A stretch of 8,302 bases of DNA from JBFJWU01 sp041623475 [NCBI: bacterium] (lineage in GTDB: Bacteria; J088), in contig JBFJWU010000133.1 of the NCBI GenBank assembly GCA_041623475.1, positions 1 through 8,302 on the forward strand, written 5' to 3'. Numbering within the stretch: position 1 is the first letter of the stretch; every line of letters starts with the position of its first letter. A model generated the notes under the pieces. The model made no database searches and was not told the origin of the DNA. It saw only the letters and a list, made by a program, of their open reading frames with translations. This document shows, piece by piece, positions 1 through 5,736 of this stretch. The position numbers and the translations under genes were made by a program.

Positions 1-816
1 GAACCGATTGGTATGAGCGGTATGCGGCTGGAAGCCAAGGTCTATATCGTTACCGCGGCTGTAACCAGCGCCCAGAACCTCGTCAAATGTGCGAACCGCA
101 CCGGTCTGCACGTGTCGGACATCGTCCTGCAGCAACTGGCCAGTGCCGAGGCGTGCTTGACACCGGACGAGAAAGAGCTGGGGGTTGCCCTGGTTGACAT
201 CGGCGGTGGCACCAGCGACATCGCGATCTTTACCGAAGGGGCACTGAAGTTCACATCCGTTATCAGCCTGGGCGGCAACCATTTCACAAATGACATTGCC
301 GTCGGTTTGCGGACGCCAATCCGCGAGGCCGAAAGAATCAAAAAGAAATGGGGCAACAGCCAGGTGGCCAGCGTCGAGGAAGACGAAATGCTGGAAGTCC
401 CATCGGTGGGCGGTCGCGAGCCGCGTCTGGTGCCGCGTCGCTTCCTGGCGCAGATCATCGAGCCACGCGCCGAGGAAATCGCCTGCCTGATCAAACAGGA
501 GCTGGATGACTCTGGCTACCGCGAACTGCTGGCCGGCGGGGTTGTCTTTACGGGCGGGACCTCGCAGCTGAACGGGCTGGTGGAAACGTGCGAGGAGATC
601 CTGGACCTGCCGTGCAGGCTGGGTGCACCGCGCAACGTCAAAGGCCTGGCCGACATTGTCAGCAGCCCCCAGTACTCGACCGGGGTCGGCCTGATGTTGT
701 ACGGACTGAAATATGACGGCGAACAGAAGTTCCGCATTCGCGAAAACAACCTGTTCGGCAAGATCAAGGACCGAATGACGGACTGGTTTGGCGAACTTGT
801 CGCTGCAATGTTTTGA
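1..816 (+). CDS. ftsA: Cell division protein FtsA, C-terminal part (5' end outside window)
   Basis: FtsA is the actin-like ATPase that tethers FtsZ to the cytoplasmic membrane and helps recruit the divisome. The frame is open from base 1 (codons E-P-I-G-M-S-G-M), so the gene began upstream. About 145 N-terminal residues of a typical roughly 415-residue FtsA are missing, and 271 remain. Visible landmarks are the [12 protein letters not shown] segment that opens the second half of FtsA, the phosphate-2 motif [16 protein letters not shown] at about fragment residues 61-76, and the adenosine-site motif [13 protein letters not shown] near 181-193. The last residues, [18 protein letters not shown], fit the amphipathic membrane-targeting helix that ends FtsA proteins. 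ftsZ follows after 94 bases on the same strand, the classic division-cluster order. The first ATG in the window (13) is internal, not the start. Identity is firm from the motifs and the neighbour. Confidence 0.95.
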   Translation, partial: EPIGMSGMRLEAKVYIVTAAVTSAQNLVKCANRTGLHVSDIVLQQLASAEACLTPDEKELGVALVDIGGGTSDIAIFTEGALKFTSVISLGGNHFTNDIAVGLRTPIREAERIKKKWGNSQVASVEEDEMLEVPSVGGREPRLVPRRFLAQIIEPRAEEIACLIKQELDDSGYRELLAGGVVFTGGTSQLNGLVETCEEILDLPCRLGAPRNVKGLADIVSSPQYSTGVGLMLYGLKYDGEQKFRIRENNLFGKIKDRMTDWFGELVAAMF

Positions 817-869
817 GATGCACGAACTGGACAGCCAACTGGACCTTACTTTTGACAACGAACCAACAT

Positions 870-887
870 ATTCCCGTTTGGGGGAAT
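870..887 (+). other. Small hairpin in ftsA-ftsZ spacer
   Basis: The ftsA-ftsZ spacer (817-910) holds a perfect 6-bp inverted repeat: ATTCCC at 870-875 and GGGAAT at 882-887, with a 6-base loop. It lies 12 bases before the ftsZ Shine-Dalgarno site, so it would sit in the leader of ftsZ mRNA. A role in ftsZ translation or mRNA processing is only a guess. A TTGACA at 852-857 looks like a -35 box, but no convincing -10 hexamer lies 16-18 bases downstream, so I do not call a promoter. Confidence 0.3.
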
Positions 888-910
888 CAATTGAATCACG
901 GAGGGAAACC

Positions 911-2056
911 ATGATTTACGAATTAGAAGAGCAGCGAACTCAAGCTGTTATCAAAGTAATCGGTGTCGGCGGCGGCGGTGGCAATGCCGTAGACACCATG
1001 ATCGAACGCGGTATCGACGGCGTCGAGTTCCTGGTGGCCAATACGGACATTCAGGCGCTGGAAACCAAGCTGGCGGGTACCAAGATCCAGATCGGATCTG
1101 AACACACCCGGGGGTTGGGTGCTGGTGCCAACCCCGAGGTCGGCAAGATCGCCGCGGACGAGGACCGGGAACGGATCCGCGAGGCGCTGGACGGTGCCGA
1201 CATGGTGTTTGTAACCGCCGGAATGGGCAAGGGTACCGGAACAGGTGCTGCACCCGTCATTGCCGAAATCGCCAAGGAAATCGGAGCCCTGACGATCGCG
1301 ATTGTAACCCGACCGTTCGCGTACGAAGGCCGCCAGCGGTTGCGCAACGCTGATTACGGCACCGAGCAGTTAATGAATGTTGCTGACACGTTGATCACCA
1401 TCCCCAATGACCGGCTGCTCAGCCTTGCACGCAAGGATATGGGGTACCGGGACGCGTTTAAACTGGCGGACCAGGTGCTGTACCAGTCGGTACGGGGCAT
1501 TTCGGACGTGATTACGATCCCCGGCCAGATCAACGTTGACTTTGCCGACGTGCGGACTGTCATGTCCAGCCGCGGAATGGCGGTAATGAGCAGCGGTGAG
1601 GCCGAAGGCGAGGGCAGGGCAATCGAGGCTGCCGAACGGGCAATTATGAGCCCGCTGCTCGAGGACGCCGAGATCGACGGTGCGACATCGGTGCTGGTGA
1701 ACATTACCTGTAACGAGAAACTCGGCCTCCACGAAGTCAACGAGGCCTGCACCTTTATCCAGGACAAGGTCCATGAAGAAGCGAATATCATCGTTGGTGT
1801 CGCCGAGGACCCGAAACTGGGTGAAAAGGTACGGATAACCGTCCTGGCGACCGGATTCGGATCCCAGGCCAAACACGGACGGCCAAGCCTGCGAATTGCA
1901 CAGCCGGCCGGACAGCAGACGATTACACAGGACCAGCCGGCAACCGGCAGTTCGACCCAGATGTCGAAATTGCACGACCAGTTGGGCAAGACACCTTACG
2001 ACGGTGACGAGTATGACATTCCCGCGTTTATCCGCGAAGGTCGCAGCCTGATGTAG
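911..2056 (+). CDS. ftsZ: Cell division protein FtsZ (tubulin-like GTPase)
   Basis: FtsZ polymerises with GTP into the division ring at midcell. I choose the ATG at 911 because GGAGGG (900-905) sits 5 bases before it. The protein then opens [20 protein letters not shown] as FtsZ should, giving 381 residues, a normal length. The longer frame from 788 would overlap ftsA and add 41 unrelated residues. Landmarks are [15 protein letters not shown] (17-30), ANTDIQAL (43-50), the nucleotide loop [12 protein letters not shown] (104-115), [11 protein letters not shown] (133-143), the catalytic T7 loop region [11 protein letters not shown] (205-215), and a C-terminal peptide [13 protein letters not shown] (366-378) that matches the FtsA-binding tail. 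The variable linker is short, about 45 residues. The loop is odd: K replaces the first glycine of GGGTGTG. The gene follows ftsA and ends in a strong terminator. Confidence 0.97.
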   Translation: MIYELEEQRTQAVIKVIGVGGGGGNAVDTMIERGIDGVEFLVANTDIQALETKLAGTKIQIGSEHTRGLGAGANPEVGKIAADEDRERIREALDGADMVFVTAGMGKGTGTGAAPVIAEIAKEIGALTIAIVTRPFAYEGRQRLRNADYGTEQLMNVADTLITIPNDRLLSLARKDMGYRDAFKLADQVLYQSVRGISDVITIPGQINVDFADVRTVMSSRGMAVMSSGEAEGEGRAIEAAERAIMSPLLEDAEIDGATSVLVNITCNEKLGLHEVNEACTFIQDKVHEEANIIVGVAEDPKLGEKVRITVLATGFGSQAKHGRPSLRIAQPAGQQTITQDQPATGSSTQMSKLHDQLGKTPYDGDEYDIPAFIREGRSLM

Positions 2057-2079
2057 TCAATCACGACAGTATCGAAGGT

Positions 2080-2142
2080 TTCAATTCCGGGGACCCGGCA
2101 CCTCCTCCTCCCCCCTGAACGGTAAACGGCCCCGGAATTGAA
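2080..2142. repeat. 13-bp perfect inverted repeat after ftsZ
   Basis: TTCAATTCCGGGG at 2080-2092 is exactly complementary to CCCCGGAATTGAA at 2130-2142, with a pyrimidine-rich 37-base loop. It starts 23 bases after the ftsZ stop codon and is the first of three consecutive inverted repeats between ftsZ and 2230. The arms have no adjoining T-tract, so it is not a classic terminator by itself. It could stabilise the ftsZ mRNA 3' end or be part of a repeat element. The symmetry is directly visible; function is unknown. Confidence 0.6.
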
Positions 2143-2149
2143 TACTTGA

Positions 2150-2170
2150 CAAAAAGACGTTGTCTTTTTG
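2150..2170. terminator. A/T-armed hairpin, possible weak or bidirectional terminator
   Basis: A perfect 9-bp inverted repeat, CAAAAAGAC (2150-2158) and GTCTTTTTG (2162-2170), with a 3-base loop. The A5/T5 arms look like the A-tract and T-tract of a compact bidirectional terminator, but the stem core is only GAC/GTC. It directly abuts the next hairpin (2171-2222), so it may simply be the A-tract side of that terminator. It lies between convergent genes, where transcripts from either strand would need to stop. Confidence 0.4.
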
Positions 2171-2230
2171 AGGCAGAGAGGCACCCTCCTGCATCCCCTC
2201 CCCCCAAACCGCCTCTCTGCCTTTTTTTTT
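2171..2230 (+). terminator. Strong rho-independent terminator of ftsA-ftsZ
   Basis: A perfect 12-bp stem, AGGCAGAGAGGC at 2171-2182 pairing with GCCTCTCTGCCT at 2211-2222, is followed by nine consecutive T residues (2222-2230). The loop is long (28 bases, C-rich) but the stem is stable and the T-tract is textbook. It faces the ftsZ transcript and would end the division-gene operon before the convergent minus-strand genes. On the minus strand the stem is not followed by a run of T, so it should work mainly in the + direction. Confidence 0.85.
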
Positions 2231-2278
2231 CGTCCGCGACGCGGGCGAAATCCAGGCCCCTCGCACCGCGCACGGTGC

Positions 2279-2341
2279 CCCATGCACGCACGAGGCCCTC
2301 AGGACATAGCTTTGGCTATGCCCTTCGGCCCATGCACGCAC
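2279..2341. repeat. Repeat-flanked stem-loop in gene-free region
   Basis: The 13-base direct repeat CCCATGCACGCAC occurs at 2279-2291 and 2329-2341, exactly 50 bases apart. Between the copies is an imperfect stem: GGCC (2294-2297) with GGCC (2327-2330), then AGG (2301-2303) with CCT (2322-2324), one mismatch, then CATAGC (2305-2310) with GCTATG (2315-2320) around a TTTG loop. A small perfect hairpin, GCACCG/CGGTGC, sits just before it at 2263-2278, and another, GGACCA/TGGTCC, after it at 2366-2382. The layout resembles a REP-like or small mobile intergenic element, or a structured RNA. I recognise no known family. The surrounding stretch (2231-2523) contains no gene I can support. Confidence 0.45.
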
Positions 2342-2492
2342 CTGGAACCCCGTTCACGGCACGCTGGACCAGGATTTGGTCCGCATCGCGAACTCAATTT
2401 TTCAAGATTGGAAGGCGTGACCCGCTGAAAAATCGACAAAGTCGGGCAGCCTCGTTCACCGGGCAGAGCTACAGCAATTCAGACCACAATAT

Positions 2493-2513
2493 GGATTGTT
2501 TCCTCAACAATCC
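2493..2513 (-). terminator. Hairpin after minus-strand gene, possible terminator
   Basis: GGATTGTT (2493-2500) pairs perfectly with AACAATCC (2506-2513) around a 5-base loop. On the minus strand it begins 10 bases after the stop codon of the 2524-3396 gene, where a terminator is expected. It is an 8-bp stem without a clear T-tract downstream, so it may work weakly, or only block exonuclease digestion of the mRNA. Confidence 0.4.
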
Positions 2514-2523
2514 CCGATGGCCA

Positions 2524-3396
2524 CTATTTCGCGGGCACAATCGGGGTCAGCAGGGGGTCCCATTTGTATTTGTTGTAGGTGTTGGTCTCGATGGCTTTGC
2601 GCAGGGCGGCGCCATCGATCAGGCTGGTTTCCAGGACGAATGCGCTGGCACCGTCAACGGGTTTGACGTCGGCTTTCATCAGGTCCAAGGTCGCAAACCA
2701 CGATTCGGGGCCTTCCTGCAGGTAGCGGGCTTCCGCCAGGAAAAGGTACCACAGCGCGAATACGCCTTCCTGCAGTGGTTTGGCGCGTTCCAGGTATTCC
2801 ATACCCTTGTCGATGTTGCCGACGCTGATGGGAAAGGGTGGGACCTTGATCAGCATCTTGGCCTGGGCGGTCAGGACCATGCCGTAGATATAGTTTGGAT
2901 CAATCTCTTCGGCAAAATCCAGCAGGCGCTGGAACTCGGGCAGGTTCTGGACCGTTTCCAGGATGCCGCGGCTCAACGCATCCAGACCGATATAGATGGC
3001 GCTCCAGAACGGGCCGACGACGGAATTCGGGCGGGCGTTCTTGAATTCGCCGGCCATGCGCAGGCCGATACGGGCGGTTCGGGCGCGGGGTTGGCCCAGC
3101 GGCACCATTCGCCACAGGTTGTACGTGTACATCATTGCCCATTCGGCGTACCTGGGATCACCGGTGGACTTGAATTGACGCCACATCCGTTCGACCACTG
3201 CCTGGGCGAATTGCTGGTCAAACAGTGCCGGGCGAATTTGTTCGTACAGGTGATCCAGTGGCCGCATCGGATCAAATGAATCGACGGGCAGGTCGGCGAC
3301 GCTGGATCGCGCGCGGGACGGCAATACAGCCTGGGCTGCTGCCGCACCGCTGGCCAGCAGTGCCGTCCGTCGCTTGAATGTCAGGTCCAGATCCAT
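2524..3396 (-). CDS. Tat-exported TatT-like helical protein (second of tandem pair)
   Basis: A 290-residue protein, probably exported. The N-terminus has a twin-arginine-like signal: FKRRTALL at 7-14, then a hydrophobic Ala-rich stretch to about residue 25. No lipobox cysteine is visible. The mature part looks all-helical, and landmarks shared with the upstream neighbour include RYAEWA (82-87), VVGPFW (126-131), LSRG (141-144), EIDPNYIYG (164-172), KVPPFPISVGNIDKG (184-198), FALWYLFLAEA (213-223) and YNKYKWDPLL (274-283). From memory, the pattern 'LdpsY-yG ... P-p--GgdpeKg---leKA' resembles the TatT family, periplasmic TPR-like T components associated with TRAP transporters, but no TRAP genes lie in the window, so this is tentative. 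The Shine-Dalgarno site before the ATG at 3396 is weak. The gene lies 83 bases downstream of its paralog and is probably co-transcribed with it. A 377-codon + strand frame overlapping it is a shadow. Confidence 0.8.
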   Translation of the reverse strand: MDLDLTFKRRTALLASGAAAAQAVLPSRARSSVADLPVDSFDPMRPLDHLYEQIRPALFDQQFAQAVVERMWRQFKSTGDPRYAEWAMMYTYNLWRMVPLGQPRARTARIGLRMAGEFKNARPNSVVGPFWSAIYIGLDALSRGILETVQNLPEFQRLLDFAEEIDPNYIYGMVLTAQAKMLIKVPPFPISVGNIDKGMEYLERAKPLQEGVFALWYLFLAEARYLQEGPESWFATLDLMKADVKPVDGASAFVLETSLIDGAALRKAIETNTYNKYKWDPLLTPIVPAK

Positions 3397-3438
3397 ACCT
3401 ATACACTAGTCGGTTCGGGACAATATTCCAACAGTTTC

Positions 3439-3457
3439 CCGAGTATCGAATACCCGG
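3439..3457 (-). other. Hairpin between the two tandem paralogs
   Basis: In the minus-strand transcript, CCGGGTAT (3457-3450) can pair with ATACTCGG (3446-3439) over 8 bp, including one G-U pair, around a TCG loop. It lies in the 83-base gap between the two paralogous genes. No T-tract follows, so it may be a processing or stabilising hairpin rather than a terminator, perhaps setting different levels of the two proteins. That role is inference. Confidence 0.3.
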
Positions 3458-3479
3458 TACGCGTGATTCCCACTGGCGA

Positions 3480-4391
3480 CTATTTCCGGATCCCGCACTG
3501 GCCGGGGAACGGGATTTCCCGGCCGCGCAGTTCTTCGATTGATTCCAGCAACGGGTCGTACGTGTATTTGTTGTACCGGCCGTCGTCCAGGGCCTTGGCT
3601 AACTTTTCGGCCATGAACATGGACACCTCGTACACAAATGCTGTGACCAGATTGTCCGGGCAGACTTCGGATAATCTTGCCAATGCGTCACGGGCGGCCG
3701 TCTCACCGGCACGTTGGTGTTCGGCTTCGGCCAGCACCAGGTACCACATCGCAAACCTGCCCTGCTGGTATTGCCGAGCCTTTTCCAGCTCGGCCAGGCC
3801 CTTGTCCAGGTCGCCGGTACTCATCGGAAACGGGGGCAGCTTGATGTACATCTTGGCGCGGACCATATGGACAGAACCGTAATAATAGGACGAATCGATC
3901 TCGGACGCGCGATCCAGTTTGGCAGACAATGTCGGGATCATATTGATCGAGTTCAACGGGCCGCGGCTGATGCCCTCGCTGCCGAAAAACGTTGCCAGCC
4001 AGTACGGACCCACGACTTCGTGCGGATGGTTGTTTTCATAGATCTTGGACAGTTTCTGGCCGATCTGGGCGGCCTGGATCCGGGGTTTTCCGGGCGGTAA
4101 CGTCTGCCACCAGAACAACAGGTAGATCAGGGCCCATTCACCATATCGCTTGATGCCATCCCGCTTGTAACGTCCCCACAGGGTCAGGGCCACCTGGAAC
4201 ACGTCGTCGGGTACCTGGAACCTGTTCCTCAAGCGGTGGTAATTACCGGCAATCTGCTGCCTGGGGTCCAGTTCGTCCAGCGATGGCTGATTGGCGTCCA
4301 GGCGCACGGGTGTCAACGCGCCCAGGCCAGCCAATGTTGCCAGTTTTGCCAGCGTGCGCCGCTGCAATGGTTGAGTACTGCGTCTTTTCAT
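3480..4391 (-). CDS. Tat-exported TatT-like helical protein (first of tandem pair)
   Basis: A 303-residue protein from the ATG at 4391. The frame stays open to an ATG at 4487, but that would bury the export signal behind 32 charged, Pro-rich residues, so the later start is preferred although its ribosome site is weak. The signal peptide carries QRRTLAKLATLAGLGALTP (10-28), close to the Tat consensus RRxFLK. The helical body includes RYGEWALIY (82-90), VVGPYW (126-131), ISRG (141-144), EIDSSYYYGS (164-173), KLPPFPMSTGDLDKG (184-198), FAMWYLVLAEA (213-223) and YNKYTYDPLL (273-282). Residues 71-230 align without gaps to the same numbers of the downstream paralog, with 70 of 160 identical by hand count. 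The fold resembles TatT, the TPR-like partner of some TRAP uptake systems, but the ligand is unknown. It is the promoter-proximal gene of the pair and is divergent from the ribosomal operon. Confidence 0.8.
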   Translation of the reverse strand: MKRRSTQPLQRRTLAKLATLAGLGALTPVRLDANQPSLDELDPRQQIAGNYHRLRNRFQVPDDVFQVALTLWGRYKRDGIKRYGEWALIYLLFWWQTLPPGKPRIQAAQIGQKLSKIYENNHPHEVVGPYWLATFFGSEGISRGPLNSINMIPTLSAKLDRASEIDSSYYYGSVHMVRAKMYIKLPPFPMSTGDLDKGLAELEKARQYQQGRFAMWYLVLAEAEHQRAGETAARDALARLSEVCPDNLVTAFVYEVSMFMAEKLAKALDDGRYNKYTYDPLLESIEELRGREIPFPGQCGIRK

Positions 4392-4447
4392 CTTGACTGG
4401 TGTAGTGCGGGTGTCCCTTGCCCGGCGGCACGCAGGCGGTGTTTTCG

Positions 4448-4476
4448 TTGCGCGGGCCAGGGGTTCAGGATACACT
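4448..4476 (+). promoter_or_regulatory. Candidate sigma-70-type promoter of the ribosomal operon
   Basis: The 167-base space between the divergent genes (4392-4558) must hold two promoters. For the + strand the best pair I see is TTGCGC (4448-4453) and TACACT (4471-4476) with a 17-base spacer. It would start transcription near 4483, just before the candidate S6:S18 leader structure. Matches to consensus are only 3 of 6 and 4 of 6. On the minus strand TATCCT, overlapping the same bases, could act as -10 for the secreted-protein genes, with a weak -35. Both are tentative. Confidence 0.25.
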
Positions 4477-4488
4477 GACAAGTGCATT

Positions 4489-4540
4489 TTGCAGACCGAT
4501 TACTTCCCTTCTTGCTTCGAACAAGGCTTCGGGGCTGTGA
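4489..4540 (+). promoter_or_regulatory. Candidate S6:S18-binding leader RNA
   Basis: Upstream of the S6-S18 gene the RNA can fold as a two-part stem. TTGCAG (4489-4494) pairs with CTGTGA (4535-4540), two pairs being G-U. After an internal loop of A (4495) against GG (4533-4534), CCGA (4496-4499) pairs with TCGG (4529-4532). An inner hairpin, CTTG (4511-4514) with CAAG (4522-4525), fills the top. Known S6:S18 leaders in many bacteria use a stem with a conserved CCG element that imitates the 16S rRNA site, letting excess S6:S18 repress translation. The ACCGA here may be that element. The fit was judged by eye, so I hold it as plausible only. Confidence 0.35.
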
Positions 4541-4558
4541 GTCCAAGAGGAGGGCCAC

Positions 4559-5029
4559 ATGAATACGTACGAGACCGCCCTGGTATTGGCGGATTCCCTT
4601 GGCCAGGATGACATTGACGAGTTCGTCAAAAAAGTCCAGGCACTTATCGAAAAGAACGACGGCAAGCTGGTCGAAACGACTCCCTGGGGTCGCAAGCGAT
4701 TGGCCTATGAAGTTGCCGGCACGCGCCACGCCCATTTTGTGTTCCTGAAAATCGAGGGACCGGGATCGATTGTCCATGTGCTGGATGCCGCATTGCGCAT
4801 CGAAAAACCCGTCATTCGATTCCAGACTTTCATTTATGAGGGCGACCCGGCCGAGGGCGACCTGCATTTCAAGAATTACGAAATGCTGTTGGGTTATATC
4901 ACGGACCGTGGCAAGATTCGCCCACGGCGGACGACGCGCATGAGCGCTCCGAAACAGCGCCAACTGGCTAGTGCGATCAAGCGTGCCCGAATGCTGGCAC
5001 TGCTGCCCTACACAACGATGGGCAGTTGA
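4559..5029 (+). CDS. rpsF-rpsR: Ribosomal protein S6-S18 fusion (bS6-bS18)
   Basis: S6 and S18 form a heterodimer on the 30S platform, touching the central domain of 16S rRNA. Here one 156-residue frame encodes both. GAGGAGGG (4547-4554) lies 4 bases before the ATG. Residues 1 to about 97 are S6: [10 protein letters not shown] start, [12 protein letters not shown] (41-52), HFVFLKIEG (59-67), and [14 protein letters not shown] (78-91) at the end of the fold. After the linker GDPAEG come residues 101-156, which are S18: [17 protein letters not shown] (104-120), then [20 protein letters not shown] (133-152). This part aligns gaplessly with the last 56 residues of E. coli S18, about half identical from memory. 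The roughly 19-residue basic N-terminus of S18 and the acidic S6 tail are missing. The usual RITG turn reads RTTR. No stop, start or ribosome site separates the halves. rplI follows after 46 bases, as it follows rpsR elsewhere. Confidence 0.93.
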   Translation: MNTYETALVLADSLGQDDIDEFVKKVQALIEKNDGKLVETTPWGRKRLAYEVAGTRHAHFVFLKIEGPGSIVHVLDAALRIEKPVIRFQTFIYEGDPAEGDLHFKNYEMLLGYITDRGKIRPRRTTRMSAPKQRQLASAIKRARMLALLPYTTMGS

Positions 5030-5075
5030 CGGCCGAAATTTCCAGGACCCACAGGGTCGGACCAGGAGAGCAATT

Positions 5076-5705
5076 GTGAAATTGATATTGATTGACCAAG
5101 TTGATAACCTCGGGCTTCCCGGCGACGTTGTAACCGTCAAGGACGGATATGCCCGGAATTACCTGATTCCACATGGCAAGGCGCTCAAGGCCACCGACGG
5201 CAACGTCGAGGAGATGGAGCACCAGAAACGTATCGCAGACAGCCGTCGCAAGAAGCTGATTGAGGACCTGAGTGTTCGCCGCGATACGATCAATGGCAGC
5301 AGTGTGTCATTTACGGAAAACGTTACCGATGGGGGTCGGCTGTATGGCTCGATTACATCGCGCCGCGTTGCCGACGCACTGCGCGAGACCTTTCCCGACG
5401 TTAAAAACGGATGGGTAGACCTGCCAGAGCCGATCAAAGAGCCCGGTGAATTCCAGATCGCCCTGAATATGGCGCCTGACGTGACGGCCACCGTCACGGT
5501 GACAGTAATCGCCGATGCCGTCGTCGAGCCCGAGCCTGAAGCCGACGACGTCGACGAAGATGTCATTGCGGACGGTGACGAGGCCGAGACCGACGAGGCC
5601 GCTGAGGGCGACGATCCAGTCGACAGTGACGAGGATGCCCCCGCCGCTGATGAAACGGCATCAGAACCCGAAACCGACGGCGATCAGGATCAGGACGAAA
5701 GCTGA
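5076..5705 (+). CDS. rplI: Ribosomal protein L9 (bL9) with long acidic tail
   Basis: L9 is a two-domain 50S protein that binds 23S rRNA near the L1 stalk base and helps maintain reading frame. The start is GTG at 5076, preceded by AGGAGAG (5064-5070); from there the protein reads (M)KLILIDQVDNLG, typical of L9. An in-frame ATG at 4971 lies inside the upstream gene and is not used. The L9 signature GDVVTVKDGYARNYLIPHGKA spans about 16-36, the connecting helix 43-68, and the C-terminal domain ends near residue 148, the normal family length. Residues 149-209 are an extra tail with 30 Asp/Glu in 61 and no Lys or Arg. The tail is in frame with no sign of a frameshift. The gene sits 46 bases after the S6-S18 gene and 31 before glmS, probably co-transcribed. 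Confidence 0.95.
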   Translation: MKLILIDQVDNLGLPGDVVTVKDGYARNYLIPHGKALKATDGNVEEMEHQKRIADSRRKKLIEDLSVRRDTINGSSVSFTENVTDGGRLYGSITSRRVADALRETFPDVKNGWVDLPEPIKEPGEFQIALNMAPDVTATVTVTVIADAVVEPEPEADDVDEDVIADGDEAETDEAAEGDDPVDSDEDAPAADETASEPETDGDQDQDES

Positions 5706-5736
5706 TTGACCTGACGCACAGGATGGGACAGACCTG

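Noticed and set aside
852-872. Perfect TTGACA as a sigma-70 promoter for ftsZ
   Set aside because: No acceptable -10 hexamer at 16-18 bases. The nearest AT-rich hexamer, CATATT, is only 9 bases away.
2146-3279. A 377-codon open frame on the + strand
   Set aside because: It starts inside the terminator region and runs antisense to the 2524-3396 gene. That minus-strand protein has a signal peptide and a clear paralog next door. The + frame has no family features and no ribosome site, so it is a shadow.
4392-4487. Longer N-terminus for the 3480-4391 protein, starting at ATG 4487
   Set aside because: It would add 32 charged, Pro-rich residues before a clear Tat-type signal, and no ribosome site lies at a proper distance.
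4885-4893. Internal start for a separate S18 at the Met codon near residue 109
   Set aside because: There is no Shine-Dalgarno sequence before it, and starting there would cut into the conserved S18 domain, leaving no functional S18. The fusion reading is better.
4388-5140. A 250-codon minus-strand frame opposite the S6-S18 gene
   Set aside because: It lies antisense to strongly conserved ribosomal coding sequence and shows no recognisable motif or ribosome site.
5706-5736. glmS ribozyme/riboswitch
   Set aside because: Only 31 bases separate rplI from glmS, too short for the ribozyme core. None of its conserved structure is visible.
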